Source: an uncultured Bacteroidia bacterium (GTDB taxonomy: Bacteria; Bacteroidota; Bacteroidia; Bacteroidales; F082). From it: 64,000 nucleotides of DNA. The stretch is taken from positions 1 through 64,000 of the forward strand of contig CACYHX010000001.1 of assembly GCA_902774365.1 (NCBI GenBank), given 5' to 3'. Shown piece after piece: positions 32,339 through 41,897 of the stretch (the stretch's first letter is position 1; every line of letters begins with the position of its first letter). A program made the position numbers and the translations under genes. The notes under the pieces are model-generated. The model was given only the letters and a program-made list of their open reading frames with translations, ran no database searches and had not been told where the DNA came from.

Positions 32339-35300
32339 TTATCTCAAATAAAAAACTCGATGATACTTATTCCAAAACTCATCTTTACTGTCCCAGCCTT
32401 CCAATGTTTGGGCGATTGAAACCAATGCTTTCTCGGCCACTTCTTTTTGGCATCCCAAAAGATTCCATTGTTCTAATTCATAATCAGTATCAAAATAGGG
32501 CTGATACACCTTCAAAACGGTCTCCAAGAGTATCATAAAATTAGATGTATTGAAAAAAGTTTTGTAATGCTTTATTGCCCAACTGATATGCATGAATAGA
32601 ATTTTAAGCTCTTTTGTGTCTTTGGTTATTAGCCTACCCATCATCTGCTCGTATTCCAGCTTAAAGTCATCAATATCACGCCACTCAACCTCGGTCATTA
32701 TTCTTCTAATAGCCATGTATATTTCATCATCGGCAATTAGCTGTAAGATATTCCTTCCATAAAAACAACGTTCGTAAGTACTATACAGCAGATAATACGT
32801 TTCTTTGAAATCGTTACATTTTTCAAGTTGCTTTTGCCGTTGGTGCACAAACAGAAGCATGTCTGCAACGTGTTCCTGAAAATTGTTCTCCAATGACATC
32901 CAGTCCTTTTCTTGCTTGGTTTGTTTCCTCCGAATAATCGAACTGTTTATTTTTTCAAGCGTAATCTTCATATCGTTGTAAGCATAGGCAACTTGCTCGT
33001 CATTAAAATGCAACAACTTATCAAACCGACTTACGTTTACATCAACTGTTCCCATGTGGATTCCAGTTTTTGTGATCCCTGTATTCCATAGGTCTTCTCC
33101 TTTAAAGAAATAATCCAAAAACGAACTCACTAATTTAGGATAGTCTTTGATATGAGAAACATATCCTCCTATCAAATAGGAATCCCTCACAGCCCTGTAT
33201 TCTATTAACTTCAGTATTTTTGGTTTCTGTTTCTTATCAAGCAAGATCAATAAATTCATCACCACAAAGCTGGCTTGCTGATTTTTATGCTGTTTTATCT
33301 TTTCGGCAAATGCGACAAACTCATCATAAAGCGGAGCAAAGTCGGCTGGTTTTAAATGTTCTCGGGCTGAGATAGCGAGGGTATTAAAATGCATACCGTA
33401 CTCATCATCCCATTTCATTTTCTCGAAAATGCGTTTCAATAAGCACAACCTCAGTTCTTTCGCAGAAACGTATTCAAGTGCCTTGGCAACAAACCCATAC
33501 ATGGCTTTTTCCAAATCGAAATATCCACGATGAGTATCCGCAATATCAAGAATCTTCTCGGCATTGGCCACAAATTGTCGCAACCAATGTTTCGAACTGA
33601 CAGTAGGCAATATCTCCGAAGCAAACTGCGCCATTTTGATCTTGGTATAAAGGGGTGTTGTTTCGGTCAACAATGATAACATAATGCTCCTTAGTATGTC
33701 GGGCAACACCTTGCGCGAATCTTCATCATACATCAGCTCTTGCGCAACCAGCTTTAAGATTTTCACCTTACTATGGCGCACAATGGTATAGAAAGCCATC
33801 GGCTTAGGATATCTCTGCTTCAGCGCCCTTACTATTTCGAGCCATTCACCATCTTCCATAATTGATTGTCCGGCAAAGCAAACACCCAACTCAACGAAAC
33901 TATTTATCAATACAGCACCATTGATCACATCCGATGTGTATTTATCCAAATAATATGTTTCGTTGACATTTCCATAGGTGTTGATTTCTTCTTTTCTGCG
34001 CATTGCCGACAGATATGCCTGGTAATAGTCATAAAACGACAACAGATTCCATCGCTTCTTATAATCATCCGCCTTTTGGTAAAGCGTTGGATTTTTGTAA
34101 CCGATATACCTCAGCCAATCGGCAGCAAGCACCAGTTCTTGCGGTGAATTGAAATCCGTAGCCTCACATTTGCCGTCGGTTGGAAAATCAGCACCAAGCA
34201 GTTTCAACAAAGAACACTGTCGGACAAAGTCTATCCCAACGCGCTTATTTAACACCTCAACTTCTTTATGGGTGGGGAACTGATAATTATAAAGGTTATA
34301 CAGAATACGGGTGTATGAATCCTCTTTTATCAACTTAACATTATCCTTGCCCGATACCTGTTGAAGCAGTATCGCACGACGGGCAGCGTCATTAAATACC
34401 TTCACTATGCTTTTGTCGGTTTCTTTATCCATCAGCACAAAATCATCCTTGCTGCATGTCACATCAATCGGCATAAGAGAAGTTTGTATTGCGGCTGCAA
34501 ACACCATCTTGTCCGATTTAGGCGCACCATCTCTGAAATAGTAGCGAGCCAAAAACTGCACATCGACTGCTTTATAATGTGCAGCTGAATGCGGACTGTT
34601 AAATTTGTTGAAATTGGACAAACGGAACAAGTCGTCCGCATCTTTATCAGGCAAAACCTTAGCGGAATGTGAATTAAAGCTGGGAATTTCTACACCTTTC
34701 CACAATTTGGAGAGTGCAGAAGTATCTTTGTTGCTGAGCGGCTGCAAGTATTCAAGAAACAGTTTGATGCGTTGCTCATCATTTTTTGCTGGTGGAAATA
34801 TGTCTTTCAGAATTACTGGCTCGATGAAGTGATTCCTCAGCATCAAAGCAAAATCAGCCGGCATATCAGCAGTCCCTGAATAAATGAAGAATGAATTGTG
34901 ATCTTTATTATCTTTTGAACGGGCTTTTGTTTTGTCAAGCACATCCTTTACCCAATTTATCCAAGCTAAAAAATTGGCATCACCGCCCGAAACGCCCATA
35001 ATGCAAAACTTGTTTCTAAGCAGGTCTATTCGCATCATACTCACAAAAGCGCCGTGCTTTTCGTTGTAAGTGTCATAATCTTCTTGAGTGATGATATACT
35101 GTGCGTGCAAATCGCCGTCAAAACCATAATCGGCTTTATTGCTTTCTCTAAGGCTGCCATGTATTTTGTAAATGCTTTTTTGTTTTGCAGACAGAGAGAT
35201 TTCGTAAGAGTCTTTCACCACATTGTAGTATGTCTTTAAACTCTCTTTATCTTTAGCAACGTTGGCTATTAATTCACTTAATTCAGTTTTTCTTTCAATC

Positions 35301-35989
35301 CTATTCCGCTTTATATCGTTAATATCTTGCTTCAGTTTCTTGATGTCTGGAATTTCTTCATCGTCATTTTCCACAGCACCTTCTGCATTTAAGCTATTCT
35401 CGGGTTTTAATAAAGATTCCAGCTTTCCTATCAAAGCTGATTCTTGTTGCTCTAATTCTTTAATGGAACTCTGGAGTTCTCCGATTTTGAGTTCCGAAGC
35501 CTTTATTTTTTCTTCAAGAGCCCGCTTTGCTTCCTCACCCATGAAGAATTCCAAAGCGTTGTCATAATTGAACGTGTAGATATTTTGTACATCCAAATTT
35601 TTTAACAACAGATGGCATTCGGAATTAACAGAATTAGGCATAGGATTTCCGCCCAACAAAAGAACCGGTTTGTCATCAATTGTTTTCAAGTATGGAATCT
35701 TGCCCTCTATGTATGTATCAATGGTTTCATGATATCCAGCTTTTTTCACAATTTTCGATGCGATTCCAAGATAGCCATAGTTTTTTATAGCTTCTGCCAC
35801 AACCTTATCTTTTTGTTTGGTTTTGGTGCCATTTCCAAACGCTTCCAGAATAGCATCCTTAAGCATACCGTCCCATAATAAATAAGCCTGTTTGCTTACA
35901 TTACGGCTAAAACCAGCACCTATCAAGAAAGACATCTCACCTTCTTCGATATACCTTTTTATTTCATCTAGAATTATGGACTTATTCAT
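32339..35989 (-). CDS. Large SIR2-domain defence protein (DSR-like)
   Basis: 1216 residues. The N-terminal SIR2 domain has the NAD-binding motif FLIGAGFSRN (21-30), the TFNYDN motif (139-144) and catalytic-type His277 in YKIHGSL. A charged coiled coil (about 152-250) is inserted between the last two. Then comes a ~800-residue helical region with no recognised motif. The build matches defence-associated sirtuins, which deplete NAD on phage infection. There is no NTPase motif, so it differs from SIR2-STAND proteins. It follows the HNH gene by 61 bases and may be the last gene of the six-gene run or a separate unit. Confidence 0.82.
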   Translation of the reverse strand: MNKSIILDEIKRYIEEGEMSFLIGAGFSRNVSKQAYLLWDGMLKDAILEAFGNGTKTKQKDKVVAEAIKNYGYLGIASKIVKKAGYHETIDTYIEGKIPYLKTIDDKPVLLLGGNPMPNSVNSECHLLLKNLDVQNIYTFNYDNALEFFMGEEAKRALEEKIKASELKIGELQSSIKELEQQESALIGKLESLLKPENSLNAEGAVENDDEEIPDIKKLKQDINDIKRNRIERKTELSELIANVAKDKESLKTYYNVVKDSYEISLSAKQKSIYKIHGSLRESNKADYGFDGDLHAQYIITQEDYDTYNEKHGAFVSMMRIDLLRNKFCIMGVSGGDANFLAWINWVKDVLDKTKARSKDNKDHNSFFIYSGTADMPADFALMLRNHFIEPVILKDIFPPAKNDEQRIKLFLEYLQPLSNKDTSALSKLWKGVEIPSFNSHSAKVLPDKDADDLFRLSNFNKFNSPHSAAHYKAVDVQFLARYYFRDGAPKSDKMVFAAAIQTSLMPIDVTCSKDDFVLMDKETDKSIVKVFNDAARRAILLQQVSGKDNVKLIKEDSYTRILYNLYNYQFPTHKEVEVLNKRVGIDFVRQCSLLKLLGADFPTDGKCEATDFNSPQELVLAADWLRYIGYKNPTLYQKADDYKKRWNLLSFYDYYQAYLSAMRRKEEINTYGNVNETYYLDKYTSDVINGAVLINSFVELGVCFAGQSIMEDGEWLEIVRALKQRYPKPMAFYTIVRHSKVKILKLVAQELMYDEDSRKVLPDILRSIMLSLLTETTPLYTKIKMAQFASEILPTVSSKHWLRQFVANAEKILDIADTHRGYFDLEKAMYGFVAKALEYVSAKELRLCLLKRIFEKMKWDDEYGMHFNTLAISAREHLKPADFAPLYDEFVAFAEKIKQHKNQQASFVVMNLLILLDKKQKPKILKLIEYRAVRDSYLIGGYVSHIKDYPKLVSSFLDYFFKGEDLWNTGITKTGIHMGTVDVNVSRFDKLLHFNDEQVAYAYNDMKITLEKINSSIIRRKQTKQEKDWMSLENNFQEHVADMLLFVHQRQKQLEKCNDFKETYYLLYSTYERCFYGRNILQLIADDEIYMAIRRIMTEVEWRDIDDFKLEYEQMMGRLITKDTKELKILFMHISWAIKHYKTFFNTSNFMILLETVLKVYQPYFDTDYELEQWNLLGCQKEVAEKALVSIAQTLEGWDSKDEFWNKYHRVFYLR

Positions 35990-36050
35990 GAGATTATTTC
36001 ACTTTTCTTGGACGACATTATCACTCTCGGTGTAGCGCCGTGACGCACTT

Positions 36051-37184
36051 CTATTTCAGAATATCCCTCTTCAACTTCTCAAAACATCTGGCTCGTTGAT
36101 CTAATGGAATTTGAAAAATGTCTTCTTTGATTCTTTGAGGAGTGTACTCTGGATCAGTTAATGCAGTAGCTATCATCGCAATTCTGCTGTCAGTATATCG
36201 GCATTTAATTTCCAACCAAAACAATGCTTCCATTTTATGAAACAGGTAACGCTCGCGCAAATGGAAAATCTGAATAAAGTACTCATATTCCGGTTTCTTC
36301 ACATCCATCGTTAAATCATAGTCATCAGCTTGTTGTGTAGGTCTATTGCCTATTTTTCGACCTGGTTTTGGAATCAAGACAAACTCAACTTGGTGGTCAA
36401 AATCAAACTTTGGGCTTGTTGGGCTGAGCTCTTCTATAGGTGTTTTCCACGAACCTAAAGTTTTTTGCTTTTTCAATTTTTCATTGCAAACACTACACGA
36501 CGGCACAAAATTCATCAAGCTAATAGCCGTGATGGGGCAACTTCCTTTGTCAAGCACATGATCTAAATCAAAATGATTTTTGTCTACCGTTTTTGGAAAG
36601 ATTGAGTGAAACTTATCTCTGCTACGGAATCTTACAATATTATTGAAATCTGAAAAAGTATTATACGGTTGATGGTCATATATAGTCTGAAGAGTTGTTG
36701 GTGTTGTGATATGAAGTATTTTACTCAACTCTGTTTTGTCGGCATAATTGATTCTTTCAAGCCCTACCGCATCTCCACTAACTGAATATTTATTGATATA
36801 CGAAATACCGCAATAGTGACATACGCTCAAATCGAATTCATTGCTGGCATCCATAAAGAAATCCGCAATCGCATCATGGAAAACACTGTATGAAAAAATT
36901 GACTCTAGTTTGTCTTTATCATTCTTTGAAATAGCGTTTTCTATATTAATATAATGTTTATAATACAAAACCAGTTTATAGTACTCGGCCTTAAGTATTT
37001 TCCTTATATCAGAAGGAAAGTAAGACCGTTGAGGAAGTCTTCTCCTAACCTTTTTCCATTCTTTTTGGCAATAATCCAATCGGGTTATGCCGCCTTTTAC
37101 TTTTTGAACCGATAATGCGGCAATATATCTATTCTTAATAGCTGATCTCTTTATTGGATCAATTGGATATTTGACTGCTTTCAT
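36051..37184 (-). CDS. HNH endonuclease, PtuB-like
   Basis: 377 residues with a zinc-supported HNH site: CHYCG (122-126), HFDLDHVLDKG (204-214), N225, and CSVCNEKLK (230-238). In Septu systems an HNH protein (PtuB) works with an ATPase (PtuA) as nuclease effector. Here it overlaps the ATPase gene by 26 bases, so production is coupled. It is longer than simple PtuB proteins; the ~110-residue helical N-terminal part may bind the ATPase. The HNH call is solid; the Septu link is by gene pair. Confidence 0.82.
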   Translation of the reverse strand: MKAVKYPIDPIKRSAIKNRYIAALSVQKVKGGITRLDYCQKEWKKVRRRLPQRSYFPSDIRKILKAEYYKLVLYYKHYINIENAISKNDKDKLESIFSYSVFHDAIADFFMDASNEFDLSVCHYCGISYINKYSVSGDAVGLERINYADKTELSKILHITTPTTLQTIYDHQPYNTFSDFNNIVRFRSRDKFHSIFPKTVDKNHFDLDHVLDKGSCPITAISLMNFVPSCSVCNEKLKKQKTLGSWKTPIEELSPTSPKFDFDHQVEFVLIPKPGRKIGNRPTQQADDYDLTMDVKKPEYEYFIQIFHLRERYLFHKMEALFWLEIKCRYTDSRIAMIATALTDPEYTPQRIKEDIFQIPLDQRARCFEKLKRDILK

Positions 37185-39333
37185 TATTGTCCAAGAGTGT
37201 ATTCAACCAGTCGCGCTCCTTATTGAGTTCGCTTAATCTTTGGCGCCACATTTCCTTCGCTTTCTTAGGCTTGTATTGCTTTTGCAATTGTTCCAGCATA
37301 TATCCATAGGTCTTTTTCAAATATGCCTCTCCCAAATGTTCATGAACAAAGACAAACTCATCATATTTTTCTTCAAATGTTTTTCGTTTATTTTCAGAGT
37401 CAGCCTGATGATACAGTTTTATCATCTCATCTATCTTACTATGGGCTAACTCTCCAATGTCTGATGTCAGGAAAAAACTGTCCCTAAGCAAATCATAAAT
37501 ATTAGCCCCGAATGTATTTCCTACCTCACTGCTCTCTTCTTTACCCAAATAGAGCACGTTGCTTTCAGGGATATCTGACAGAATAAACGGAGAATGGGTA
37601 ACTATCATAATATTGATGCTCCTGATATTGACACGGTTTATATGGCACAAAGCCAGTCTTTCCAAAAGTCGTTTTATAAAAACACGCTGAAATTCGGGGT
37701 GATAATATAATTCTGCCTCATCAAATATCAAATTGATATGGTGATAGCCCACTACACGCTTTCCGTTTTCTCCTTTGATACTTGCAATATTCTTGATGTG
37801 ATAGTATATATAGCTTAGGCTGTATAACAATTGTCTTTCTCCGCTACTCATTGATTGAAGAGTCATTACATTCTTCTTTGACTTATCATTGGCTTTGGAT
37901 TTCTTTCTATATGATACTTCGGTGATAAAGAAAGGTGGAGGCAAAAGTCGCATCATATCATCGTAAGTATAATATTGCACACCTTTTAGCAAATCCTTAT
38001 CTACATCCAAACATTTCTCATCCTCTTGGTATCGTTCCTCTCTCAGATAATCCAGACACTGATGAATCTTCAATGTAATATGGTTGCAAGGACTGTGGTA
38101 TAAGCTTTTTACGACACCAAGAAGAACACTTTTATTCTGATTAAACCACAAGCTAATGTCGTTTGCATCCACACTCATTTTCACGCTACCATCTTCGTTC
38201 TGAATGGGTTCCCCTTTCTTGTTAAGCACTGGCTTTTTCAGCGCAATCAATTCTTCGAAATGCGATGCTTCCCGGTATTTTGGGTATAACGAGCATACCT
38301 TCAAGGTTTTATATGCTAAATAGAACAACGCATTCTTATCACGTGCAGAATCTTCAGGGTGAAACAGCCTTTTCAATTCAGACTGCAGGACTTGTTCCCA
38401 TAACTGTTCAAGATTAAAAAAGAGGATATCTTGTCCCGGACTAATTTCATTCCTGATAGGTTTGTCGTACAAAATAGAGAATTTGTCCTCCCAATAATTC
38501 GGGTTAAATCTGAAATTGAAACTTTCAGGAACGTAGTCATCTAAAAACTCCTTTTTCTGCGAGTGAAACAAAAGAGACAAAACTTCTATGCGTTGCTTTG
38601 CTAAGTTGTTTTCGTTATTGACATTTATTTGCCCATCTTCTCTGAAAGGCGTCAAGACCATCGGCAAGTAGTAACCATCGTTTTTATGAAACAAATAATT
38701 CAACCACTTACCATCATCATAATCAAATCTGTTGGTGTTGAATGGTGAATAATAGTCAGCAGGATTGAAAGCATATAAACTATAGTTCACACTAATAGTG
38801 TAGAAGAAACCATTCAATATTGCATCTCTTTGGATTTCTGTCAAGCCATGAATCTTAACCTCCTCGGGAACTCCATTCTCAAGTTCATAATAAAAAGTCC
38901 CTACATCATTGCATTCAATATACTTCTGTACACCATCTTGTTCAAAATGAAGTCTTCCTTCTATGCCAAAAGCATGCCCAACCTCGTCAGTTTCATCAAG
39001 GCCTTTCATTAAGAAAGTATTCTCGGCAAAGTTGTTGATAATACGATAAACAATGTCGATCAACGATGATTTCCCAGACCCATTTTTGCCGGCAATGGCA
39101 GAAATTGATATTCTGGGTAGGTTCTCATCGATATTATAAAACTCAAGAGGACAAACACTTTTTGAAACCACTGGGTATACCCCTCTTGAAACACCCATCT
39201 TATCACTATTATCACACTCGACGAAAGGATACCATCCCGGGGTTAGTGTTTTTCTAACCTCCTTTATCGTTCCTTCAAATATCTGAACCCCAATAAGACG
39301 TAAGGGTTTAGAAGTGTCCAATCTTGCTGGCAT
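37159..39333 (-). CDS. ABC-type ATPase, PtuA-like
   Basis: 724 residues. Walker A AGKNGSGKSSLID (81-93), ABC signature MSSGERQLLYSL (about 497-508), Walker B INLIFDEAELYYHPEF (about 540-555) and the H-loop IMIVTHSPFILSD. A ~400-residue insertion between Walker A and the signature carries the helical arms seen in OLD/RecF/PtuA-type ATPases. No TOPRIM domain is seen, unlike OLD nucleases. Paired with the overlapping HNH gene it resembles Septu PtuA. It lies six bases after the second NdpA-like gene, so it belongs to a larger operon. Confidence 0.85.
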   Translation of the reverse strand: MPARLDTSKPLRLIGVQIFEGTIKEVRKTLTPGWYPFVECDNSDKMGVSRGVYPVVSKSVCPLEFYNIDENLPRISISAIAGKNGSGKSSLIDIVYRIINNFAENTFLMKGLDETDEVGHAFGIEGRLHFEQDGVQKYIECNDVGTFYYELENGVPEEVKIHGLTEIQRDAILNGFFYTISVNYSLYAFNPADYYSPFNTNRFDYDDGKWLNYLFHKNDGYYLPMVLTPFREDGQINVNNENNLAKQRIEVLSLLFHSQKKEFLDDYVPESFNFRFNPNYWEDKFSILYDKPIRNEISPGQDILFFNLEQLWEQVLQSELKRLFHPEDSARDKNALFYLAYKTLKVCSLYPKYREASHFEELIALKKPVLNKKGEPIQNEDGSVKMSVDANDISLWFNQNKSVLLGVVKSLYHSPCNHITLKIHQCLDYLREERYQEDEKCLDVDKDLLKGVQYYTYDDMMRLLPPPFFITEVSYRKKSKANDKSKKNVMTLQSMSSGERQLLYSLSYIYYHIKNIASIKGENGKRVVGYHHINLIFDEAELYYHPEFQRVFIKRLLERLALCHINRVNIRSINIMIVTHSPFILSDIPESNVLYLGKEESSEVGNTFGANIYDLLRDSFFLTSDIGELAHSKIDEMIKLYHQADSENKRKTFEEKYDEFVFVHEHLGEAYLKKTYGYMLEQLQKQYKPKKAKEMWRQRLSELNKERDWLNTLLDNNESSQISN

Positions 39334-39339
39334 AACTCT

Positions 39340-40368
39340 TTACCTCTCTTTCTCAAAATACAGCGTATAATACTTCATCCCACGATCTTCATTGTAGCCT
39401 CTTTCTATATTCTCTTCACCTCCAAGCACGTTGATTTCAAAGTTGTCGTCAAGCTTTATCTTGGTTACAGCACTTACTTTTTTACGACCCAACACCTCGG
39501 CTTTGCCTTTGAATGAGTCTTTAAAGGTCATCTCCTGCTTGGCCTGGTATTCGTCGGCGTATGAATAGAAAGCCTCCGATGCTCCGGCTGGCTCAAAAGC
39601 TCGCTCTGCAATGTCGGTGAGCGACACCTCTTTGTTGCCCAGCGTCTCCACCACCTTGTTCATCATCACTGCTTTGGTGGCTTTGTCATACTCTTTAGGC
39701 AAATGCGAGATAAAGCTCTTGCACATCGACACGGCCTGCTCTGTCTGGCTGAAATCGTCGTTGCAACGCTTCAACTGCAAGAAGTCGTTCACCCAGTACT
39801 TTGCGTCACTGCGGTTGGCATTGTCCACCACACACGCCACATAGCCTTCCTCTCGTTTCAGGTTGAACACGATACAACCCTTGTCTAGCTTGTTGATACT
39901 CATACCCGTTTGACTCTCCACACTGAAGCCACCCGCTACCGGGTTGATTTGAATAAATGTGTCTTTGTTCTCCGATTTGAAAAGCCCCACGGCATCGATG
40001 GTCTCACCGTCGAGGATGCAATCCTTGAAATAGACCACATAAAAATCACCGCGCTTTATGTTGGGATGCTCGCTCATATCGTAAAGCAACTTGGCCAACT
40101 GGCGCGACTGCTCGTGAAACGAATCCCCACCATCGAATATCTTACCCAAATATGCGTACACCTCGTTCAATTCCATCGAGGTGGGGTGCCAAAAGGCGTA
40201 GCGTTCATCATCCTTGAACGCCATCAGGAAATAAGTCTTCAACAGTTCGCCCAGCGTTTCGTCCAACACAACTGGCGAATCCGACAATTCCACGCCCTCA
40301 ACCACCGCCTTGTTGCCAATCTTGTGAACAGACAGGGCCGATATCTTTACATATTCTTTGTACAACAT
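39340..40368 (-). CDS. Nucleoid-associated (NdpA/YejK-like) protein, second copy
   Basis: 342 residues. The pattern fits the 37-kDa nucleoid-associated protein family: GELLKTYFLMAFKDDERYAF near the N-terminus, FYVVYFKDCILDGETIDAVG in the middle, and YWVNDFLQLKRCNDDFSQTE followed by a helical domain. YejK binds DNA in Enterobacteria; its role is poorly known. The block SDAKYWVNDFLQLKR is mirrored by SKYWYDEFLDLKALR in the gene at 41894, so the two are divergent paralogues. It overlaps the membrane-protein gene by 22 bases. Confidence 0.72.
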   Translation of the reverse strand: MLYKEYVKISALSVHKIGNKAVVEGVELSDSPVVLDETLGELLKTYFLMAFKDDERYAFWHPTSMELNEVYAYLGKIFDGGDSFHEQSRQLAKLLYDMSEHPNIKRGDFYVVYFKDCILDGETIDAVGLFKSENKDTFIQINPVAGGFSVESQTGMSINKLDKGCIVFNLKREEGYVACVVDNANRSDAKYWVNDFLQLKRCNDDFSQTEQAVSMCKSFISHLPKEYDKATKAVMMNKVVETLGNKEVSLTDIAERAFEPAGASEAFYSYADEYQAKQEMTFKDSFKGKAEVLGRKKVSAVTKIKLDDNFEINVLGGEENIERGYNEDRGMKYYTLYFEKER

Positions 40369-41897
40369 GACACAATCGTTTTAATGATTTTAAACAAATT
40401 GGTGCTCTCAAACATGTTGAAGCACCAAACATCGATTAAAAAAAGAGACATTGCGACAAGCGTCCCTATCCAAATCAATGTATAAGTTTTTTTCTGGCAT
40501 TTGATGTAGTTTGAATGAGTCCCAACTTTATTAGGGTCACTATCTTCAAATATTTTGTCAGCTTCTTCCGTGCTCAACAGGAGCTTGTATCTTTCACGTA
40601 GCTGACCATAGTGCTTGGTATATAGTTTTTCCCTTTGCTCCAAGTTCCGCCGTGAATAGATAAGAAGCACGACTGACAATGCAATGAAAACAAACGACAG
40701 TGCAACAATCTGAGTAGAGAATGCACCCGTCCATTGCCCGTTGGCCACCACCCGCACCACCACAAGAGTGAGGAAGAAGGTTCCCAGTCCAACCACATTC
40801 TTGCGAAAATCTCCTGCGAACCCCTCCACAATATTGTTAATCTTGTCCTGTATGTCAAGCAAGTCTTTCGACAAGTCATTCCGCACCTTGATGTATTGCC
40901 TCACATTGTCTTGTTCGAAGATACGGAAGTTGGATTTGATGGCACCCAGCGTAGAAGGGTTCAATTTCAGTAACGAGTTGTCGGTGCAGTTGAGTGAAAC
41001 GATATTTCTTGAAATTACAAGCCGGTCGGAAGTATAGCCACCCGTGTAGCACCAGTCATAGATTTCGAACCATTGTTCAACCGAGGCAGTGTCGAAGGCC
41101 AAATCACGAACCATCACTTTGTCGAGCTCTGAAACCAACATTTTAAAACCTGAAATTCTGATTTTAAGTGAATCTCTCTCCACACTCGAAAAATCAGCCA
41201 CATAACATACCGACAACAGCAGGCATAGTTGGTCAAACATCTTCGCAATCGCACCTTCATTGGGTTTCTCGATTATGTGAAGATCTTCAGGTAAAATGGC
41301 GGGGAGGCTTGTTGCCCATTGGCAGTATTTCCCACAATCGTCAACTCTTTTTTTCTGCACCTCTAGCAATGGCATCTGTGGCAATGCTTCACCCTTTTTA
41401 ATCATCGCAATACTTGCCGTTTTGAATGGCTCGAACTCACCACCCCATACTTCCATAATCAGTTTATCCTGTAAGATGGAAAAGACCGCACTGTAACACT
41501 CTTTGGCTGCCAGTCCTGCGAAATATGATGTAAACTCTTGCAGGTCGTAAACAGAGAGCACCCCATCTACTTTCTTTTTTTCCACAGAATAGAAGAGACT
41601 CACTTCTTCATCGTTATATGACTGAATCTTGTTGGTGTCATACACCTGATTGATATTCGCATTTGGCTGTAGATCGAGCAAATCATCATCACCGTCAGAA
41701 ACAAGGCGTAATCGCCAACCATCTCTTTCTGAAACATCAGGTAAAACAGCAAGCAAATTCTCTTTTACTGGTGTTTTCATCAACTTAAACCGATACTCAC
41801 ATTCAAGTCGCTGAAAATCCTCGTGAAAGGCAGTGGGGATTGCCTGCACATTGTCACCGAACAATTGTGCAATATGAAGCGTAGCTACTTTCATCAC
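40347..41897 (-). CDS. Membrane protein of unknown function inside the defence run
   Basis: 516 residues. A soluble N-terminal part (about 1-365) of mixed structure, then helices VVGLGTFFLTLVVVRVVA and IVALSFVFIALSVVLLIY separated by a short loop, a charged helical hairpin (RRNLEQREKLYTKHYGQLRE), and a third helix IWIGTLVAMSLFLIDVWCF. No enzyme motif is evident. Topology suggests a large cytoplasmic domain tethered to the inner membrane, possibly an effector or anchor. It overlaps both NdpA-like genes (by 4 and 22 bases). I do not recognise the family. Confidence 0.75.
   Translation of the reverse strand: MMKVATLHIAQLFGDNVQAIPTAFHEDFQRLECEYRFKLMKTPVKENLLAVLPDVSERDGWRLRLVSDGDDDLLDLQPNANINQVYDTNKIQSYNDEEVSLFYSVEKKKVDGVLSVYDLQEFTSYFAGLAAKECYSAVFSILQDKLIMEVWGGEFEPFKTASIAMIKKGEALPQMPLLEVQKKRVDDCGKYCQWATSLPAILPEDLHIIEKPNEGAIAKMFDQLCLLLSVCYVADFSSVERDSLKIRISGFKMLVSELDKVMVRDLAFDTASVEQWFEIYDWCYTGGYTSDRLVISRNIVSLNCTDNSLLKLNPSTLGAIKSNFRIFEQDNVRQYIKVRNDLSKDLLDIQDKINNIVEGFAGDFRKNVVGLGTFFLTLVVVRVVANGQWTGAFSTQIVALSFVFIALSVVLLIYSRRNLEQREKLYTKHYGQLRERYKLLLSTEEADKIFEDSDPNKVGTHSNYIKCQKKTYTLIWIGTLVAMSLFLIDVWCFNMFESTNLFKIIKTIVSCCTKNM

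Noticed and set aside
36051-39333. Retron-associated Septu
   Set aside because: No reverse transcriptase gene and no msr/msd-like ncRNA was seen upstream; the ATPase is preceded by an NdpA-like gene.
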